The notes under the pieces were generated by a model that saw nothing but the letters and a program-made list of their open reading frames with translations, searched no databases and was not told the DNA's origin. A DNA stretch of 64,000 nucleotides from contig SCQH01000040.1 in assembly GCA_004321925.1 (NCBI GenBank), forward strand, positions 1-64,000. Direction: 5' to 3'. Shown here in pieces: positions 1 to 8,816 of the stretch; position 1 is the first letter of the stretch; each line of letters starts with the position of its first letter. The stretch comes from Nitrospirota bacterium (lineage in GTDB: Bacteria > Nitrospirota > Thermodesulfovibrionia > Thermodesulfovibrionales > UBA6898). A program made the position numbers and the translations under genes.

Positions 1-1
1 T

Positions 2-1603
2 GACGACCCGCAGTTGAGGCAGCATGCGCACGGCACCTGCCCGGGCAGCTCCCCGAGGGTCGGACCGAGGCTATTGTATACCCATTATCCGGCCGGCTAT
101 CTCCTGCCTTATGCGGTCCTCTTCAGGGTAGGCCTCGACAGCCTGTTTGCCGTCAGGATGCTCTCGGTCGTTTTTTCGGTCGGGGCGCTGATACTGATGT
201 ATATGGTATTTTCGAAGATAACGAACCCCGGGATCGGCTTCCTCTCTGTTTTTTTCTACGGCCTGACGCCGACGTTCCTGGGATACGCCGATACGCTCGC
301 AAACCAGCCCCTGGATGATCTGCTGAGATTCGGGTTCATGCTTGCGGTGGTGATGTCGACCCGTGCCGACTCAGAGGTCCACCGCCATCGCTGGTTGATC
401 AGCGCCTGGCTGGCTGAATTCATGCTTTCGCTCTCTTCTTTTGATTCGGTCTTTTTCATATACGTCTGGCTGATCGGCTGGGATCTCATCGACAGGCAGG
501 GCTTCAGGCTGAAACGGTATCTGCTCTTCAGTCTGGCGCCCCTCTCTGCCCATGGCCTGCAGTTCATGCAGAATGTCTGGTATCTCGGATTCAGCGATGC
601 CCTGATCGATATCAAGGATGCGTTCCTCTTGAAAAATGCGGCGGATGCCAGTTACAACCTTGGACAGACGAGACTGACCATCATCCGCGATACGATCTAT
701 ATTCTGTTCAATAACCTGTACAGCCCTGCGGCCATGGTCCTTTATCTCCTGGCGCTTTACAGCGCCTACAGCCTTTTTCTTAAAGAGCAGAACGACAGGA
801 CCATGCCGTCGATCTTCCTGGTCCTTCTGCTTTTCGTCTGCGGCCTTGCGTTCGTCATGATCCTTCCTCATGCGGCGCGCATGCCTTATGAGGCACGCCA
901 GATGATCCCGTTTGTGGCGCTCCTGGCAGCCGGGGTCACCTATTCGTTCGGCAGGGAGTTCGGCGTCAGTATCCACGGTCCTGCTGCGGCCGAGGCACCG
1001 GCCGGAGGTCCCTGGACCGGCCGGTTCAGGGCGGTTGCGCGGCCTGTATATCTCCTCATTGCCACTGTCTTTTTGATGTTCTTCTGGTACCGCTTCATGC
1101 TCAACGACAGGACCCCTGTCTATTACATACCTGATGCAAAGACCGATGCCCGGTATGCGCAAGAGATAGAGACGATGCGGAAGTATGACCTGCAGCGCTT
1201 TCGCACCCTGAGGGCCGATGTGCTTGTCGCCGAGGGACTCAGGAATATAAAGACCGCTTATGACCCGGTCATCTTCAGCATAAGCGGCTTTGAGCTCTTC
1301 TGGGACCCGAAATATGTTCCGGGCTATCCCCAGATCATGCCGATCACCGAATATTATACCGGCAGCAGGCCCGTGCTCTGCTTTAACGCCCGGGAGGGTG
1401 TTGTGAACGACCTGATGACGATGATCAGCAAGAGCCCGCAGAGGTTCTCGCCGCTGCTCATCTCCCGCGATGCCGGGGCTCTCAAGGAGATAGCAGAGAT
1501 GTTGAGCGCGCGTGGTGCTTTGAACGGCTTCCCCCCCGGCATTATAACGGTGGTGGACATGGCCGTGCTCGACCTTACCGACTATATCAGGTGGCCGCGG
1601 TGA
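2..1603 (+). CDS. membrane glycosyltransferase (GT-C/ArnT-like), 5' partial
   Basis: The reading frame is open to the window edge. A TTG at 14 is possible as a start, but the codons before it (Asp-Asp-Pro-Gln-Leu) continue in frame, so I treat the gene as truncated. The protein has about eight hydrophobic segments. Near its N terminus is a Tyr-Thr-His-Tyr-Pro-Ala-Gly-Tyr stretch, then a helix carrying Arg-Met-Leu-Ser, the usual layout of the first periplasmic loop and next helix in PMT/ArnT-type GT-C transferases. Such enzymes move a sugar from a polyprenyl-phosphate donor at the outer face of the inner membrane. The N-terminal Asp-Asp could be the catalytic acidic pair of loop 1, but the upstream sequence is missing. 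The next gene starts 79 bases downstream on the same strand. Family-level assignment only; the acceptor is unknown. Confidence 0.6.
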   Translation, partial: DDPQLRQHAHGTCPGSSPRVGPRLLYTHYPAGYLLPYAVLFRVGLDSLFAVRMLSVVFSVGALILMYMVFSKITNPGIGFLSVFFYGLTPTFLGYADTLANQPLDDLLRFGFMLAVVMSTRADSEVHRHRWLISAWLAEFMLSLSSFDSVFFIYVWLIGWDLIDRQGFRLKRYLLFSLAPLSAHGLQFMQNVWYLGFSDALIDIKDAFLLKNAADASYNLGQTRLTIIRDTIYILFNNLYSPAAMVLYLLALYSAYSLFLKEQNDRTMPSIFLVLLLFVCGLAFVMILPHAARMPYEARQMIPFVALLAAGVTYSFGREFGVSIHGPAAAEAPAGGPWTGRFRAVARPVYLLIATVFLMFFWYRFMLNDRTPVYYIPDAKTDARYAQEIETMRKYDLQRFRTLRADVLVAEGLRNIKTAYDPVIFSISGFELFWDPKYVPGYPQIMPITEYYTGSRPVLCFNAREGVVNDLMTMISKSPQRFSPLLISRDAGALKEIAEMLSARGALNGFPPGIITVVDMAVLDLTDYIRWPR

Positions 1604-1682
1604 CCTGCAGGTACTTTGCAGCCGCCGGATGAGACTCTGTCTTTCAGAAAAGACCTGCTGCATCAGGTAAAAGGTTGCGGCG

Positions 1683-3164
1683 GTGACAGTCACCCTCAAT
1701 AGGGCATTCTCTCTCTTGGTTCTCCTCTTCTGGCTCGTGACGATGGGGTTCCTCCTGCAGAGGCATTACGGCATCTTCAGTCCCTCCAGCAGCCCTCAGG
1801 GCAATCGCTCAAGTTCGTCCGGAATAACGGTTGCCTCTGAAGAGCAGTGGATGGGGGTATATCTCAAGGGCGAAAAAATAGGGTATATGTCGCGGAAGCT
1901 CTCTCCGTCTCCTGAGGGCTATACCCTGGCCGAGACCTTCAGGATACGCATGATCGTTATGAGCACGGCGAAGGACGTTGAAACGGTCATGAACGCACGG
2001 CTCGATCCCAAGCTCAGGCTCGTCTCCTTTGCTGCGCAGATAAAGGCAGACCTCGATATCGGTATCTCGGGTGTGGTCACGGGAAAAGAGCTTTTTCTGA
2101 CGCTCGATTCTTCCGGGGTAAGGACCGCAAAGAAGATCCATCTCCCCAAAGAACCCACACTGGAGGGCTCTGCTGTGACCGGGATGCTCAGAGGGCTGAA
2201 GCCCGGTGACCGGCTCAGCGTTCCGGTCTTTGATCCTTCCCTTGTCGGTATTGAAGAACTTGAGCTGAAGGTCCTTTCAGAAGAGAGGATCATGTCCCTG
2301 GGGAAACTGCAGGAGGCCTATAAGGTCATCGGGAACATGAAGGGGTTTGAGTTTACACTCTGGGTAAATCAGCAGGGGGAGGTCCTGCGGGAAGAGAGTC
2401 CAATGGGTTTTTCCCTTGTCCGGGAGGCCAAAGAGGAGGCGCTGAGGCTCACGAAGCCCTCCAACGACCTTATCTCACAGGCTGCCGTCCCATTCAGTCT
2501 GAAGCTTCCCCGCAGCACCGACTATCTCAGGGTGCGGATAACCGGCATTGATCTTAAGGAACTTGAACTCGATGGAGGGCGGCAGAGACTGCAGGGAAAT
2601 ATTCTCGAAATTACCAGAGAGAAAATAGGAGTGGAAGGTAGCGGCCTGAAACCTGCAGGAGAAAAGCCCGAGGTCAGGAAAGAGGCCCTGGATGAATATC
2701 TGAAGGACACGATCTTCATCCAGTCAACACACCCGATGGTCACCGGTCTTGCCAAAGAGATCGTTCAGCAGGAGAAGGACCCGCTGCTCGCGGCCCGGCT
2801 GATCCATGATTGGGTATACCGGAATATCGAAAAGACCCCGGCGATCACCCTGCCTATGGCAGTTGATGTGCTGAAGACGAAGAAAGGTGACTGCAACGAG
2901 CATACGACCCTCTTTGTCAGCCTTGCCCGGGCAGCAGGGATCCCGGCACGGATCGCGGTGGGTCTGACCTGGAAGGACGGCTTTTTTTATTATCACGCCT
3001 GGCCTGAGTTCTTTGCCGGCAGGTGGATCGCCGCTGACCCGACCTTCGGCCAGTTCCCTGCAGACGCCTCCCATATCAGGCTGATCACGGGCGACCTCGA
3101 CCGGCAGGTCCTGCTGCTTTCGGTGATCAGCAGGGTCCGGCTTGAGGGGCTGGAGTCCCGGTGA
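1683..3164 (+). CDS. membrane-anchored transglutaminase-like protein
   Basis: 493 aa starting at GTG. One N-terminal hydrophobic helix (about residues 8-26) should anchor it in the membrane with the rest periplasmic. The last third is a transglutaminase-like domain (Pfam Transglut_core type) with a complete triad: Cys404 in Gly-Asp-Cys-Asn-Glu-His, His438 in Tyr-His-Ala-Trp-Pro and Asp452 in Ala-Ala-Asp-Pro-Thr. The middle (about 60-330) is beta-rich, as in bacterial proteins of this class. Such proteins act as peptidases or acyl transferases on peptides; the substrate cannot be told here. Its stop overlaps the GTG of the following ABC ATPase gene (GTGA), so the two are translationally coupled and the enzyme probably works with that transporter. 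Confidence 0.8.
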   Translation: MTVTLNRAFSLLVLLFWLVTMGFLLQRHYGIFSPSSSPQGNRSSSSGITVASEEQWMGVYLKGEKIGYMSRKLSPSPEGYTLAETFRIRMIVMSTAKDVETVMNARLDPKLRLVSFAAQIKADLDIGISGVVTGKELFLTLDSSGVRTAKKIHLPKEPTLEGSAVTGMLRGLKPGDRLSVPVFDPSLVGIEELELKVLSEERIMSLGKLQEAYKVIGNMKGFEFTLWVNQQGEVLREESPMGFSLVREAKEEALRLTKPSNDLISQAAVPFSLKLPRSTDYLRVRITGIDLKELELDGGRQRLQGNILEITREKIGVEGSGLKPAGEKPEVRKEALDEYLKDTIFIQSTHPMVTGLAKEIVQQEKDPLLAARLIHDWVYRNIEKTPAITLPMAVDVLKTKKGDCNEHTTLFVSLARAAGIPARIAVGLTWKDGFFYYHAWPEFFAGRWIAADPTFGQFPADASHIRLITGDLDRQVLLLSVISRVRLEGLESR

Positions 3165-3868
3165 TCATCCTTGACAACATAACAAGATCATTTGACGGGG
3201 TCCGTGCGGTCGGCAACCTTTCCCTGAACATAGCACGCGGAGAGGTCTTCGGCCTTGTCGGGCCGAACGGGGCCGGAAAGACGACCACGATCAGGATAAT
3301 GACCGGTCTTCTCAGGCCGGATGAAGGTGATGTCACCATCGGCGACTTCAGCATAACCAGAGAGCCGGTGAAGGCGAAGTCCATCCTCGGCTATGTGCCT
3401 GACCGGGCATTCCTCTATGAAAAACTGACTGCCCGGGAATTCCTGAAGTTCATCGCCGCACTCTATGGAATGGAAAGATCTGTGACGCCAGGGAAGATTG
3501 AAGCGCTTGCCGGGACCTTCGGGATCGGGGATATCATGGACGAACTGATCGAGGGTTTTTCCCAGGGCATGAGGCAGAGGCTTCTCTTTGCGGCAGCGCT
3601 CATGCACGACCCGAAGGTGCTGCTCATCGATGAACCGTTCATGGGGCTGGACCCCTTCGGCGTAAGGATGCTGAAGGACTTCATCAGGGACCTCAGCGCA
3701 GGCGGGGTCACGGTCTTCCTCGTGACACACAGCCTGCATATTGCGGAGGAGCTCTGCCACCGGGTCGGCTTCATCAACAAGGGCGCGCTCACTGCGGTCA
3801 TGACCTCGGAGGAGATCGGAAAGAGCGAAGGCGGCCTCGAAGGCCTGTTCCTCTCCCTGGGCGATTGA
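3161..3868 (+). CDS. ABC transporter ATP-binding protein
   Basis: 235 aa, the cytoplasmic motor of an ABC transporter. All nucleotide-binding motifs are visible: Walker A Gly-Pro-Asn-Gly-Ala-Gly-Lys-Thr-Thr, a signature loop Phe-Ser-Gln-Gly-Met-Arg-Gln-Arg, Walker B Leu-Leu-Ile-Asp-Glu-Pro followed by the D-loop, and the H-loop His in Val-Thr-His-Ser. It resembles the ABC-2/DrrA-CcmA type used for export. GTG start overlapping the upstream stop; its own TGA overlaps the ATG of the permease gene. The length is normal for a single ATPase domain, so it should work as a dimer with the permease next to it. Confidence 0.93.
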   Translation: MIILDNITRSFDGVRAVGNLSLNIARGEVFGLVGPNGAGKTTTIRIMTGLLRPDEGDVTIGDFSITREPVKAKSILGYVPDRAFLYEKLTAREFLKFIAALYGMERSVTPGKIEALAGTFGIGDIMDELIEGFSQGMRQRLLFAAALMHDPKVLLIDEPFMGLDPFGVRMLKDFIRDLSAGGVTVFLVTHSLHIAEELCHRVGFINKGALTAVMTSEEIGKSEGGLEGLFLSLGD

Positions 3869-5496
3869 TGCTGAGGCTCCTGACCCTGGTAAGGCCGAAG
3901 GTCCTCTCCCTGAAGAATACCCTTACCAGGCGGGTCCTGCTGAAGAGGGCCCCTTTCATTGCCGCGGGCATAGGCTTCTGGATGCTGCTCTACCTGGGGA
4001 CAGCAAAGGTCCTCGGCTTTGTCCGCGAAATACCGTTCCTCGGAGAGATGCTCTCTGCGAAACTGCTTTCGATGACCTTCTTCGGCCTTACGGGTTTTCT
4101 GATCCTGAGCAATGTGATAACCGCACTCTCTTCATTCTACCTTTCGAAAGACCTCCCCTTCCTTCTGACAAAGCCTGTTGAGGTGAGGGATATCCTCAGG
4201 CTTAAAGCCCTCGAAACCTGCCTCAATTCCTCCTGGATGGTCATTTCCTTTGTCCCGCCCCTCTTTTTGGCCTATGGCATCAGCTATCATGCGCCTGCGG
4301 TTTATTACCTTGCGGTCTCCCTAACCTTTCTCCTGCTCGTCCTCCTGGCCGCTGCCATCGGCATATGCGTAGCCCATATTCTGACAAGGTTCTTTCCCGC
4401 AAGAAGGATACGGATCGTTATCCTGGGGGCAGGCATGCTCCTTTTTCTCATATTCTATTTTATGACGAAGTCCGTCATACCCCAGACAGCCGCCGCTCCG
4501 GAGGACCTTTTCCGTTCGCTCATTTCCTTCAGGACCGATGCCCCCTTCCTGCCGGGGTACTGGATAACAGAGACCCTGCTGCCGCTGCTGAGGGGGAAGG
4601 CCCCGGATGTCTTCTATCTGCTGCTCTTGCTGAGCAATGCCGCCTTTTTCAGCTTGCTTTCTTTTTCGGCCGGCAGGAGTTTTTTCAGGGGGAACATCGA
4701 ACGGCTGCAGCCCTCAGGGCCGGGACCGGGCAGGGGGATATCGGGCAGAGCGTATCCTGACCGCGCGACGGCCGTGTTGTATAAGGACGTCATGGTCTTC
4801 TTCAGGGACACCGGCCAGTGGTCGCAGCTCTCCATAACCGGCCTGCTTGTGCTGGTCTATATCTATAATTTCAAGACCATTCCTATGGATGCCATGGCAG
4901 GGCTCACCCCGCTGATAAAGGAACTGATGCTCCTGGTCAATATGCTGCTGGCAGGGCTCGTGCTTTCGGCAGTCGCCGCCCGGTTCCTTTATACGGCGGT
5001 GAGTCTCGAAGGAGAGGCCTTCTGGATCATCAGGACAGCTCCGGTGAATATTTCCCGGTTCCTCTGGTCAAAGTTCCTCTACGGTTGCGCTGCCCTGACC
5101 GCGCTTATCGTGCTCGTTGTCTTTTTCACCAACCGTGCTATCGGGGTGACAGGACCCTTGATGGGCATATCCGTGGGGACCACGGGGCTGCTCTGCATAT
5201 CGGTCTGCGGCCTCGGCACAGGCCTGGGTGCGATCTACCCGAAATTCAGATACGAAAATATCGCCGCGGTCTCGATGAGCCTCGGCGGCATGGTCTTCAT
5301 GCTGCTGGCCTTCCTGGTGGTGATCGTCACCCTCTCGCTCGAAGCCTGGGCCTTCTTCCTCTGGCATGCCGGACCGGAGACTGAAGGAAAGGTCCTGATC
5401 GGTATCTGCACCCTTCTTATTGCTGCCATCAACGCAGCCGCGTTGCTGCTGCCGATGAAGATCGGCGCAAAACGGCTGGCAGAATATTCTCCCTGA
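3868..5496 (+). CDS. ABC-2-like permease, multi-pass membrane protein
   Basis: 542 aa with about twelve hydrophobic segments, the membrane partner of the ATPase just upstream. I chose the ATG overlapping the ATPase stop (TGATG); a TTG one codon earlier is also possible. The protein is long for an ABC-2 permease and appears to hold two six-helix halves joined by a hydrophilic loop near residues 275-300, so it may form the whole channel alone. No Cys-rich or enzymatic motif is visible. Gene order (glycosyltransferase, transglutaminase, ATPase, permease) suggests export of an envelope component or peptide, but the cargo cannot be inferred. Confidence 0.75.
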   Translation: MLRLLTLVRPKVLSLKNTLTRRVLLKRAPFIAAGIGFWMLLYLGTAKVLGFVREIPFLGEMLSAKLLSMTFFGLTGFLILSNVITALSSFYLSKDLPFLLTKPVEVRDILRLKALETCLNSSWMVISFVPPLFLAYGISYHAPAVYYLAVSLTFLLLVLLAAAIGICVAHILTRFFPARRIRIVILGAGMLLFLIFYFMTKSVIPQTAAAPEDLFRSLISFRTDAPFLPGYWITETLLPLLRGKAPDVFYLLLLLSNAAFFSLLSFSAGRSFFRGNIERLQPSGPGPGRGISGRAYPDRATAVLYKDVMVFFRDTGQWSQLSITGLLVLVYIYNFKTIPMDAMAGLTPLIKELMLLVNMLLAGLVLSAVAARFLYTAVSLEGEAFWIIRTAPVNISRFLWSKFLYGCAALTALIVLVVFFTNRAIGVTGPLMGISVGTTGLLCISVCGLGTGLGAIYPKFRYENIAAVSMSLGGMVFMLLAFLVVIVTLSLEAWAFFLWHAGPETEGKVLIGICTLLIAAINAAALLLPMKIGAKRLAEYSP

Positions 5497-5570
5497 TCAG
5501 ATTTCCATCAGGGTTAGGGTCTGCTGAAACTACTGTCGGTGTATGATCGTTTTCCTGAGAAAATATGCAA

Positions 5571-5598
5571 TTCAGTGAGCTCAACTACGTGGTATAAT
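5571..5598 (+). promoter_or_regulatory. possible sigma-70 promoter of the repeat protein gene
   Basis: A perfect TATAAT at 5593-5598 lies in an AT-rich stretch about 80 bases before the start codon. The best -35 (TTCAGT, 5571-5576, 16-base spacing) is weak. The leader after it contains short inverted segments but no riboswitch I recognise. Confidence 0.4.
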
Positions 5599-5677
5599 AT
5601 AATATATAAGACTGACTACCCTTAAAGGGCTCGTTAGTCTTCCGAAGCCCTGACCTTGCGCCTGAGGAGGATGTGAC

Positions 5678-6742
5678 ATGAAAAAGATGCTTATCATTCT
5701 TGCTGTTTTGCTTCTGGTATCCTCCCCCGGCAGTCCGGCCTTTGCCGTATGCCCCTGCACACTCACGAGCAGTTGCGTTCCTAATACGGATACCTGGGTG
5801 GTCCAGTGGACCGATGACTTTACACAGACGACCTACCAGCTTGAGGCGCCCTGCAAGGTCTTGTTGGGAACCCCGTTTGACGTCATTGCAACGGTAACCG
5901 ATGCGGCCTATCCAAACGACCTTGTCGGGCACAGTTGGGCGGTCAAAGATGAGGGAAGCGTCATTGCGGGCGGCGGGTTCAACTGGATCGAGACGGTCGG
6001 CGGCATATGGCAGACCACGATCTCTCAAACATATTCAGGAGTTCCGATCAATCATCTCATTGAATTTGCGTTTTCCGATCTCGGACAGGGCGGTGGCGGG
6101 CATAATTGGGCAACAAGCCTGGTCGGCGAGACGACAGTGGACCCCTTTCCCCCTGCAGCAGTCGGAATCTATGCAGAGGGCGTATGGTATCTTGACCTCA
6201 ACGGAAGCAGAGCCTGGGACGGGACTCCGGCTGATTCGTTGTTCTCCTATGGCGGCCTGCCCGGAGCGGTACCGGTGACCGGGGATTGGGATGGGAGCGG
6301 CACGACAAAGCTGGGTATCTATGCAGACGGCCTGTGGTATCTTGACCTGGACGGAAGCGGTGGCTGGGACGGGACACCGGCTGATTCGATGTTCTTTTAT
6401 GGCGGCATGCCCGGAGGTTTGCCGGTGACAGGAGACTGGGACGGCAACGGAACCACAAAGATCGGCATATACAGCGATGGGGTGTGGTATCTTGACATGG
6501 ATGGCAACGGCGCCTGGGACGGGACACCGACTGATTCGTTGCTCTTCTTTGGCGGCATGGCCGGAGGTGTACCGGTAACCGGGGACTGGAACGGGAGCGG
6601 TACAGCGAAGATAGGGATCTATGCAGACGGCGTATGGTATCTTGACCTGGACGGGAACGGTGCCTGGGACGGGACGCCGACCGATTCGATATTCGCCTAT
6701 GGCGGCATGCCCGGAGCAATGCCGGTAACGGGGAAGTGGTAG
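5678..6742 (+). CDS. secreted protein with four 50-residue FG-GAP/VCBS-like repeats
   Basis: 354 aa with a clear signal peptide (Lys-Lys, hydrophobic core, cleavage after Ala-Phe-Ala near residue 23) and a strong ribosome site (GAGGAGG) before the ATG. The N-terminal 140 residues form a Cys-containing domain I do not recognise. The rest is four tandem repeats starting at bases 6161, 6311, 6461 and 6611, exactly 150 bases apart, each with a Gly-Ile-Tyr...Trp-Tyr-Leu-Asp core, then Trp-Asp-Gly-Thr-Pro, then Pro-Val-Thr-Gly-Asp-Trp-Asp. Asp/Asn/Gly-rich turns of this type bind calcium in FG-GAP/VCBS-like propeller repeats. Four units are fewer than a closed propeller usually has, so it may assemble with a partner or be only part of a blade set. 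Extracellular or periplasmic; function unknown. Confidence 0.75.
   Translation: MKKMLIILAVLLLVSSPGSPAFAVCPCTLTSSCVPNTDTWVVQWTDDFTQTTYQLEAPCKVLLGTPFDVIATVTDAAYPNDLVGHSWAVKDEGSVIAGGGFNWIETVGGIWQTTISQTYSGVPINHLIEFAFSDLGQGGGGHNWATSLVGETTVDPFPPAAVGIYAEGVWYLDLNGSRAWDGTPADSLFSYGGLPGAVPVTGDWDGSGTTKLGIYADGLWYLDLDGSGGWDGTPADSMFFYGGMPGGLPVTGDWDGNGTTKIGIYSDGVWYLDMDGNGAWDGTPTDSLLFFGGMAGGVPVTGDWNGSGTAKIGIYADGVWYLDLDGNGAWDGTPTDSIFAYGGMPGAMPVTGKW
6161..6742 (+). repeat. four tandem 150-bp coding repeats
   Basis: Units begin at 6161, 6311, 6461 and 6611; the last is cut short by the stop codon. The period is exactly fifty codons and units share long near-identical stretches at the DNA level, pointing to recent duplication or ongoing gene conversion. 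Copy number could vary between strains. Confidence 0.9.
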
Positions 6743-6774
6743 GGTAAAAGCTATCCCGGAAAGGGGATCTGTCT

Positions 6775-6795
6775 GACAGCCGGTCTTTGGCTGTC
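6775..6795. terminator. possible bidirectional hairpin between convergent genes
   Basis: Seven-base arms GACAGCC and GGCTGTC enclose a seven-base loop between the repeat-protein gene and the end of nifV. The right arm reaches the nifV stop codon. There is no clear T-run on either side, so termination is only suggested by position. Confidence 0.35.
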
Positions 6796-8030
6796 TAGAT
6801 CTCCATTGTCAGTATTTTCCTCACCGGATCAGGATGTTGTGCTATCAGCCGCAGTTCATCATCGGTCAGGGGCTTCTGCGTATGCAGGTTCGCATACTGG
6901 ACCAGCTCAAGGATGGCCCGTGCCTCAACGTCAGTGCTGAAATGAATGCCGAGCTTGTCATAAACATGCCGGAATCCTTTAATACCGCCATATTCGCCGG
7001 TTGTTATTATCCTGCCTGTCTGCGAAAGCTCAGGTTCTCCCCTGCCGACATCTTCAGGGGCATACAGTTCGTAATTGCGCCTGTCTTTCAGCGTCCCGTC
7101 GGCATGGATGCCGGACTCATGCGCAAAGGCATTGGCCCCGACGCCCGGCTGGCTGATCGGTATCGGCAGATTGAAGGCGTATGAGGCATACTTTGCGAGC
7201 TTCCAGGCTTCGCTGAGGTTCACCTGTTCATCAAGCTGCATCTTCCTGCTCAACCCCGGTGAATACGTCAGGGCGAGGATCGCCGAAACCAGGTCGCAGT
7301 TTCCGCAGCGCTCACCATAGCCGTTGACCGTGGTGTTGATGTAGGCATCGACCCCGCTTTCGATCGCCCCCTGGGCTCCGGCGCAGGAGACCGCCTCTGC
7401 CATTCCGAGGTCATTATGGCAGTGCAGTTCAAGCGGCATGTTCGTCGCGGCCGCAAGGGCCCTGATCCTCTCATAGATAGTTATCGGATCATCGGCCCCG
7501 AGAGTGTCGCAATATCTGAAGCGGTCTGCCCCGGCCTCCTTTGCCGCCAGTGCACAGTCTATCAGCCTGCTGATATCTGTCCTTGAGGCATCCTCTGCAT
7601 TAACGCCTACGGTTTTGGCCCCGAGTTCCTTTGCGGTCCTGACCGCTTCGGTCATCGACCCGACAATATCCTTCCAGATCTTCCTGCCCTGGAACTTTCC
7701 CTCTATCATGATCTCCGAGGTCGACAGGGAAATGTTCAGGTCCCTGATGCCGGGACAGTTCTTAAAGACAAGCCTGATGTCTTCAGGGACCGCTCTGCAC
7801 CATCCCTCAAGGTGTAAATTTTTTATTGCGCCTGCCCGGGCAAGCTCAAGGTTCCCGTTGATATAGTTGATCTCATGCTTCAGGGTAGGGAACCCTATCT
7901 CGCTCTGATAGATGCCCATCCCATCAAGATATATGTTCAGCATGGTCTTTGACAGCTTCGGCAAAAGGATCCTAGAGGTCTGGACGCCGTCCCTGTTCGT
8001 TACATCTATGAGATAGACCTTAGGTTTCAT
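6795..8030 (-). CDS. nifV: homocitrate synthase NifV
   Basis: 411 aa. It condenses acetyl-CoA with 2-oxoglutarate to give homocitrate, the organic ligand of FeMo-cofactor. The N terminus carries the DRE-TIM metallolyase pattern in the form Asp-Val-Thr-Asn-Arg-Asp-Gly, and the metal-binding His-x-His is in Glu-Leu-His-Cys-His-Asn-Asp. The C-terminal Gly-Ile-His-Ala-Asp-Gly matches the isopropylmalate/homocitrate synthase family. I chose the ATG at 8030, which overlaps the stop of the upstream HesA-like gene (TAATG); the frame extends 16 codons further without support. Membership of the nifB operon supports NifV rather than LeuA. The length is somewhat above the 380 or so residues typical of NifV. 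Confidence 0.88.
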   Translation of the reverse strand: MKPKVYLIDVTNRDGVQTSRILLPKLSKTMLNIYLDGMGIYQSEIGFPTLKHEINYINGNLELARAGAIKNLHLEGWCRAVPEDIRLVFKNCPGIRDLNISLSTSEIMIEGKFQGRKIWKDIVGSMTEAVRTAKELGAKTVGVNAEDASRTDISRLIDCALAAKEAGADRFRYCDTLGADDPITIYERIRALAAATNMPLELHCHNDLGMAEAVSCAGAQGAIESGVDAYINTTVNGYGERCGNCDLVSAILALTYSPGLSRKMQLDEQVNLSEAWKLAKYASYAFNLPIPISQPGVGANAFAHESGIHADGTLKDRRNYELYAPEDVGRGEPELSQTGRIITTGEYGGIKGFRHVYDKLGIHFSTDVEARAILELVQYANLHTQKPLTDDELRLIAQHPDPVRKILTMEI

Positions 8031-8809
8031 TATCGCGGTTCCTCCGCTGCGGAAGCATAGGGAGCGCAGACCGGACACTGCTCATTTCGATGGATATTGA
8101 GGCTCGTAAAATGCATATCCAGCAGACTGAAGGTCAGCATTTTGGAGAAAAGCGGCTTTCCAAAGCCCGTGAGCAGTTTTATCGCCTCGATCGCCATCAG
8201 GCATCCCAGCGCCCCCGATACAGCACCGAGGACCGGGAACCCGAGTTCCTGCCACTGAGGGTCGTCCCCGGGGAATACGCAGTCAAGGCATGGCGTCCTG
8301 CCAGGGACAACATTGAAAAGATAAGCCTCCATTCCGTCCATGGCCGCCTCGACCATCGGTATCCCCTGCTGAACACACGCCCGGTTGAGGGTCCGCCGCT
8401 CCCTGAAATTGGGGCGGGCGGACAGGGCGATATCCGTGCCTTTCAAAAGGCCGGCAATGCCTGATTCCGTTATCCAGCGGTCGAATATATCGACCGTGAC
8501 ATTACTGTTGACCTCCTGGATGCTCTTCTTTGCCATGACCACCCTGGACCTGCCGATCCAGTCTTCCCTCATGAGGATCTGGCGGTTCATATTCGAAAGC
8601 GTCAGGTCTCCGCGATGGACCAGGACCATTTTCCCGATCCCGGCCGCGGCAAGGTAGAGGGCCGCTGTTCCGCCGAGACCTCCGATGCCGGCCACAAGGG
8701 CCGTTGCCCTGCCAAGGCGCTCCTGATGCTCCCGCGTAAAGCCCTCAAGCATCAACTGCCGCTTGTACCGTTCCATCATATCGACTGAAGATTCCAGAAG
8801 CAGGTCCAT
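8030..8809 (-). CDS. HesA/ThiF/MoeB-family adenylyltransferase-like protein
   Basis: 259 aa from the ATG at 8809. It has the Rossmann ATP-binding Gly-x-Gly-Gly-Leu-Gly of the E1/ThiF fold, an Asn-Arg-Gln pattern for ATP contact, and two Cys-x-x-Cys pairs (Cys-Leu-Asp-Cys and, near the C terminus, Cys-Pro-Val-Cys) that bind structural zinc in this family. ThiF/MoeB proteins adenylate the C-terminal glycine of small sulfur carriers; HesA relatives are common in nif loci and are thought to help molybdenum or sulfur delivery for cofactor synthesis. No sulfur-carrier gene is seen here. A TTG at 8836, inside the preceding gene, is an alternative start. It sits between the 64-aa membrane protein and nifV, with an overlap to nifV. 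Confidence 0.8.
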   Translation of the reverse strand: MDLLLESSVDMMERYKRQLMLEGFTREHQERLGRATALVAGIGGLGGTAALYLAAAGIGKMVLVHRGDLTLSNMNRQILMREDWIGRSRVVMAKKSIQEVNSNVTVDIFDRWITESGIAGLLKGTDIALSARPNFRERRTLNRACVQQGIPMVEAAMDGMEAYLFNVVPGRTPCLDCVFPGDDPQWQELGFPVLGAVSGALGCLMAIEAIKLLTGFGKPLFSKMLTFSLLDMHFTSLNIHRNEQCPVCAPYASAAEEPR

Positions 8810-8816
8810 GTCAGCG

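Noticed and set aside
371-1699. 442-codon frame on the minus strand across the glycosyltransferase gene
   Set aside because: Shadow of the plus-strand membrane protein; no ribosome site, Arg/Glu-rich translation without a fold signal.
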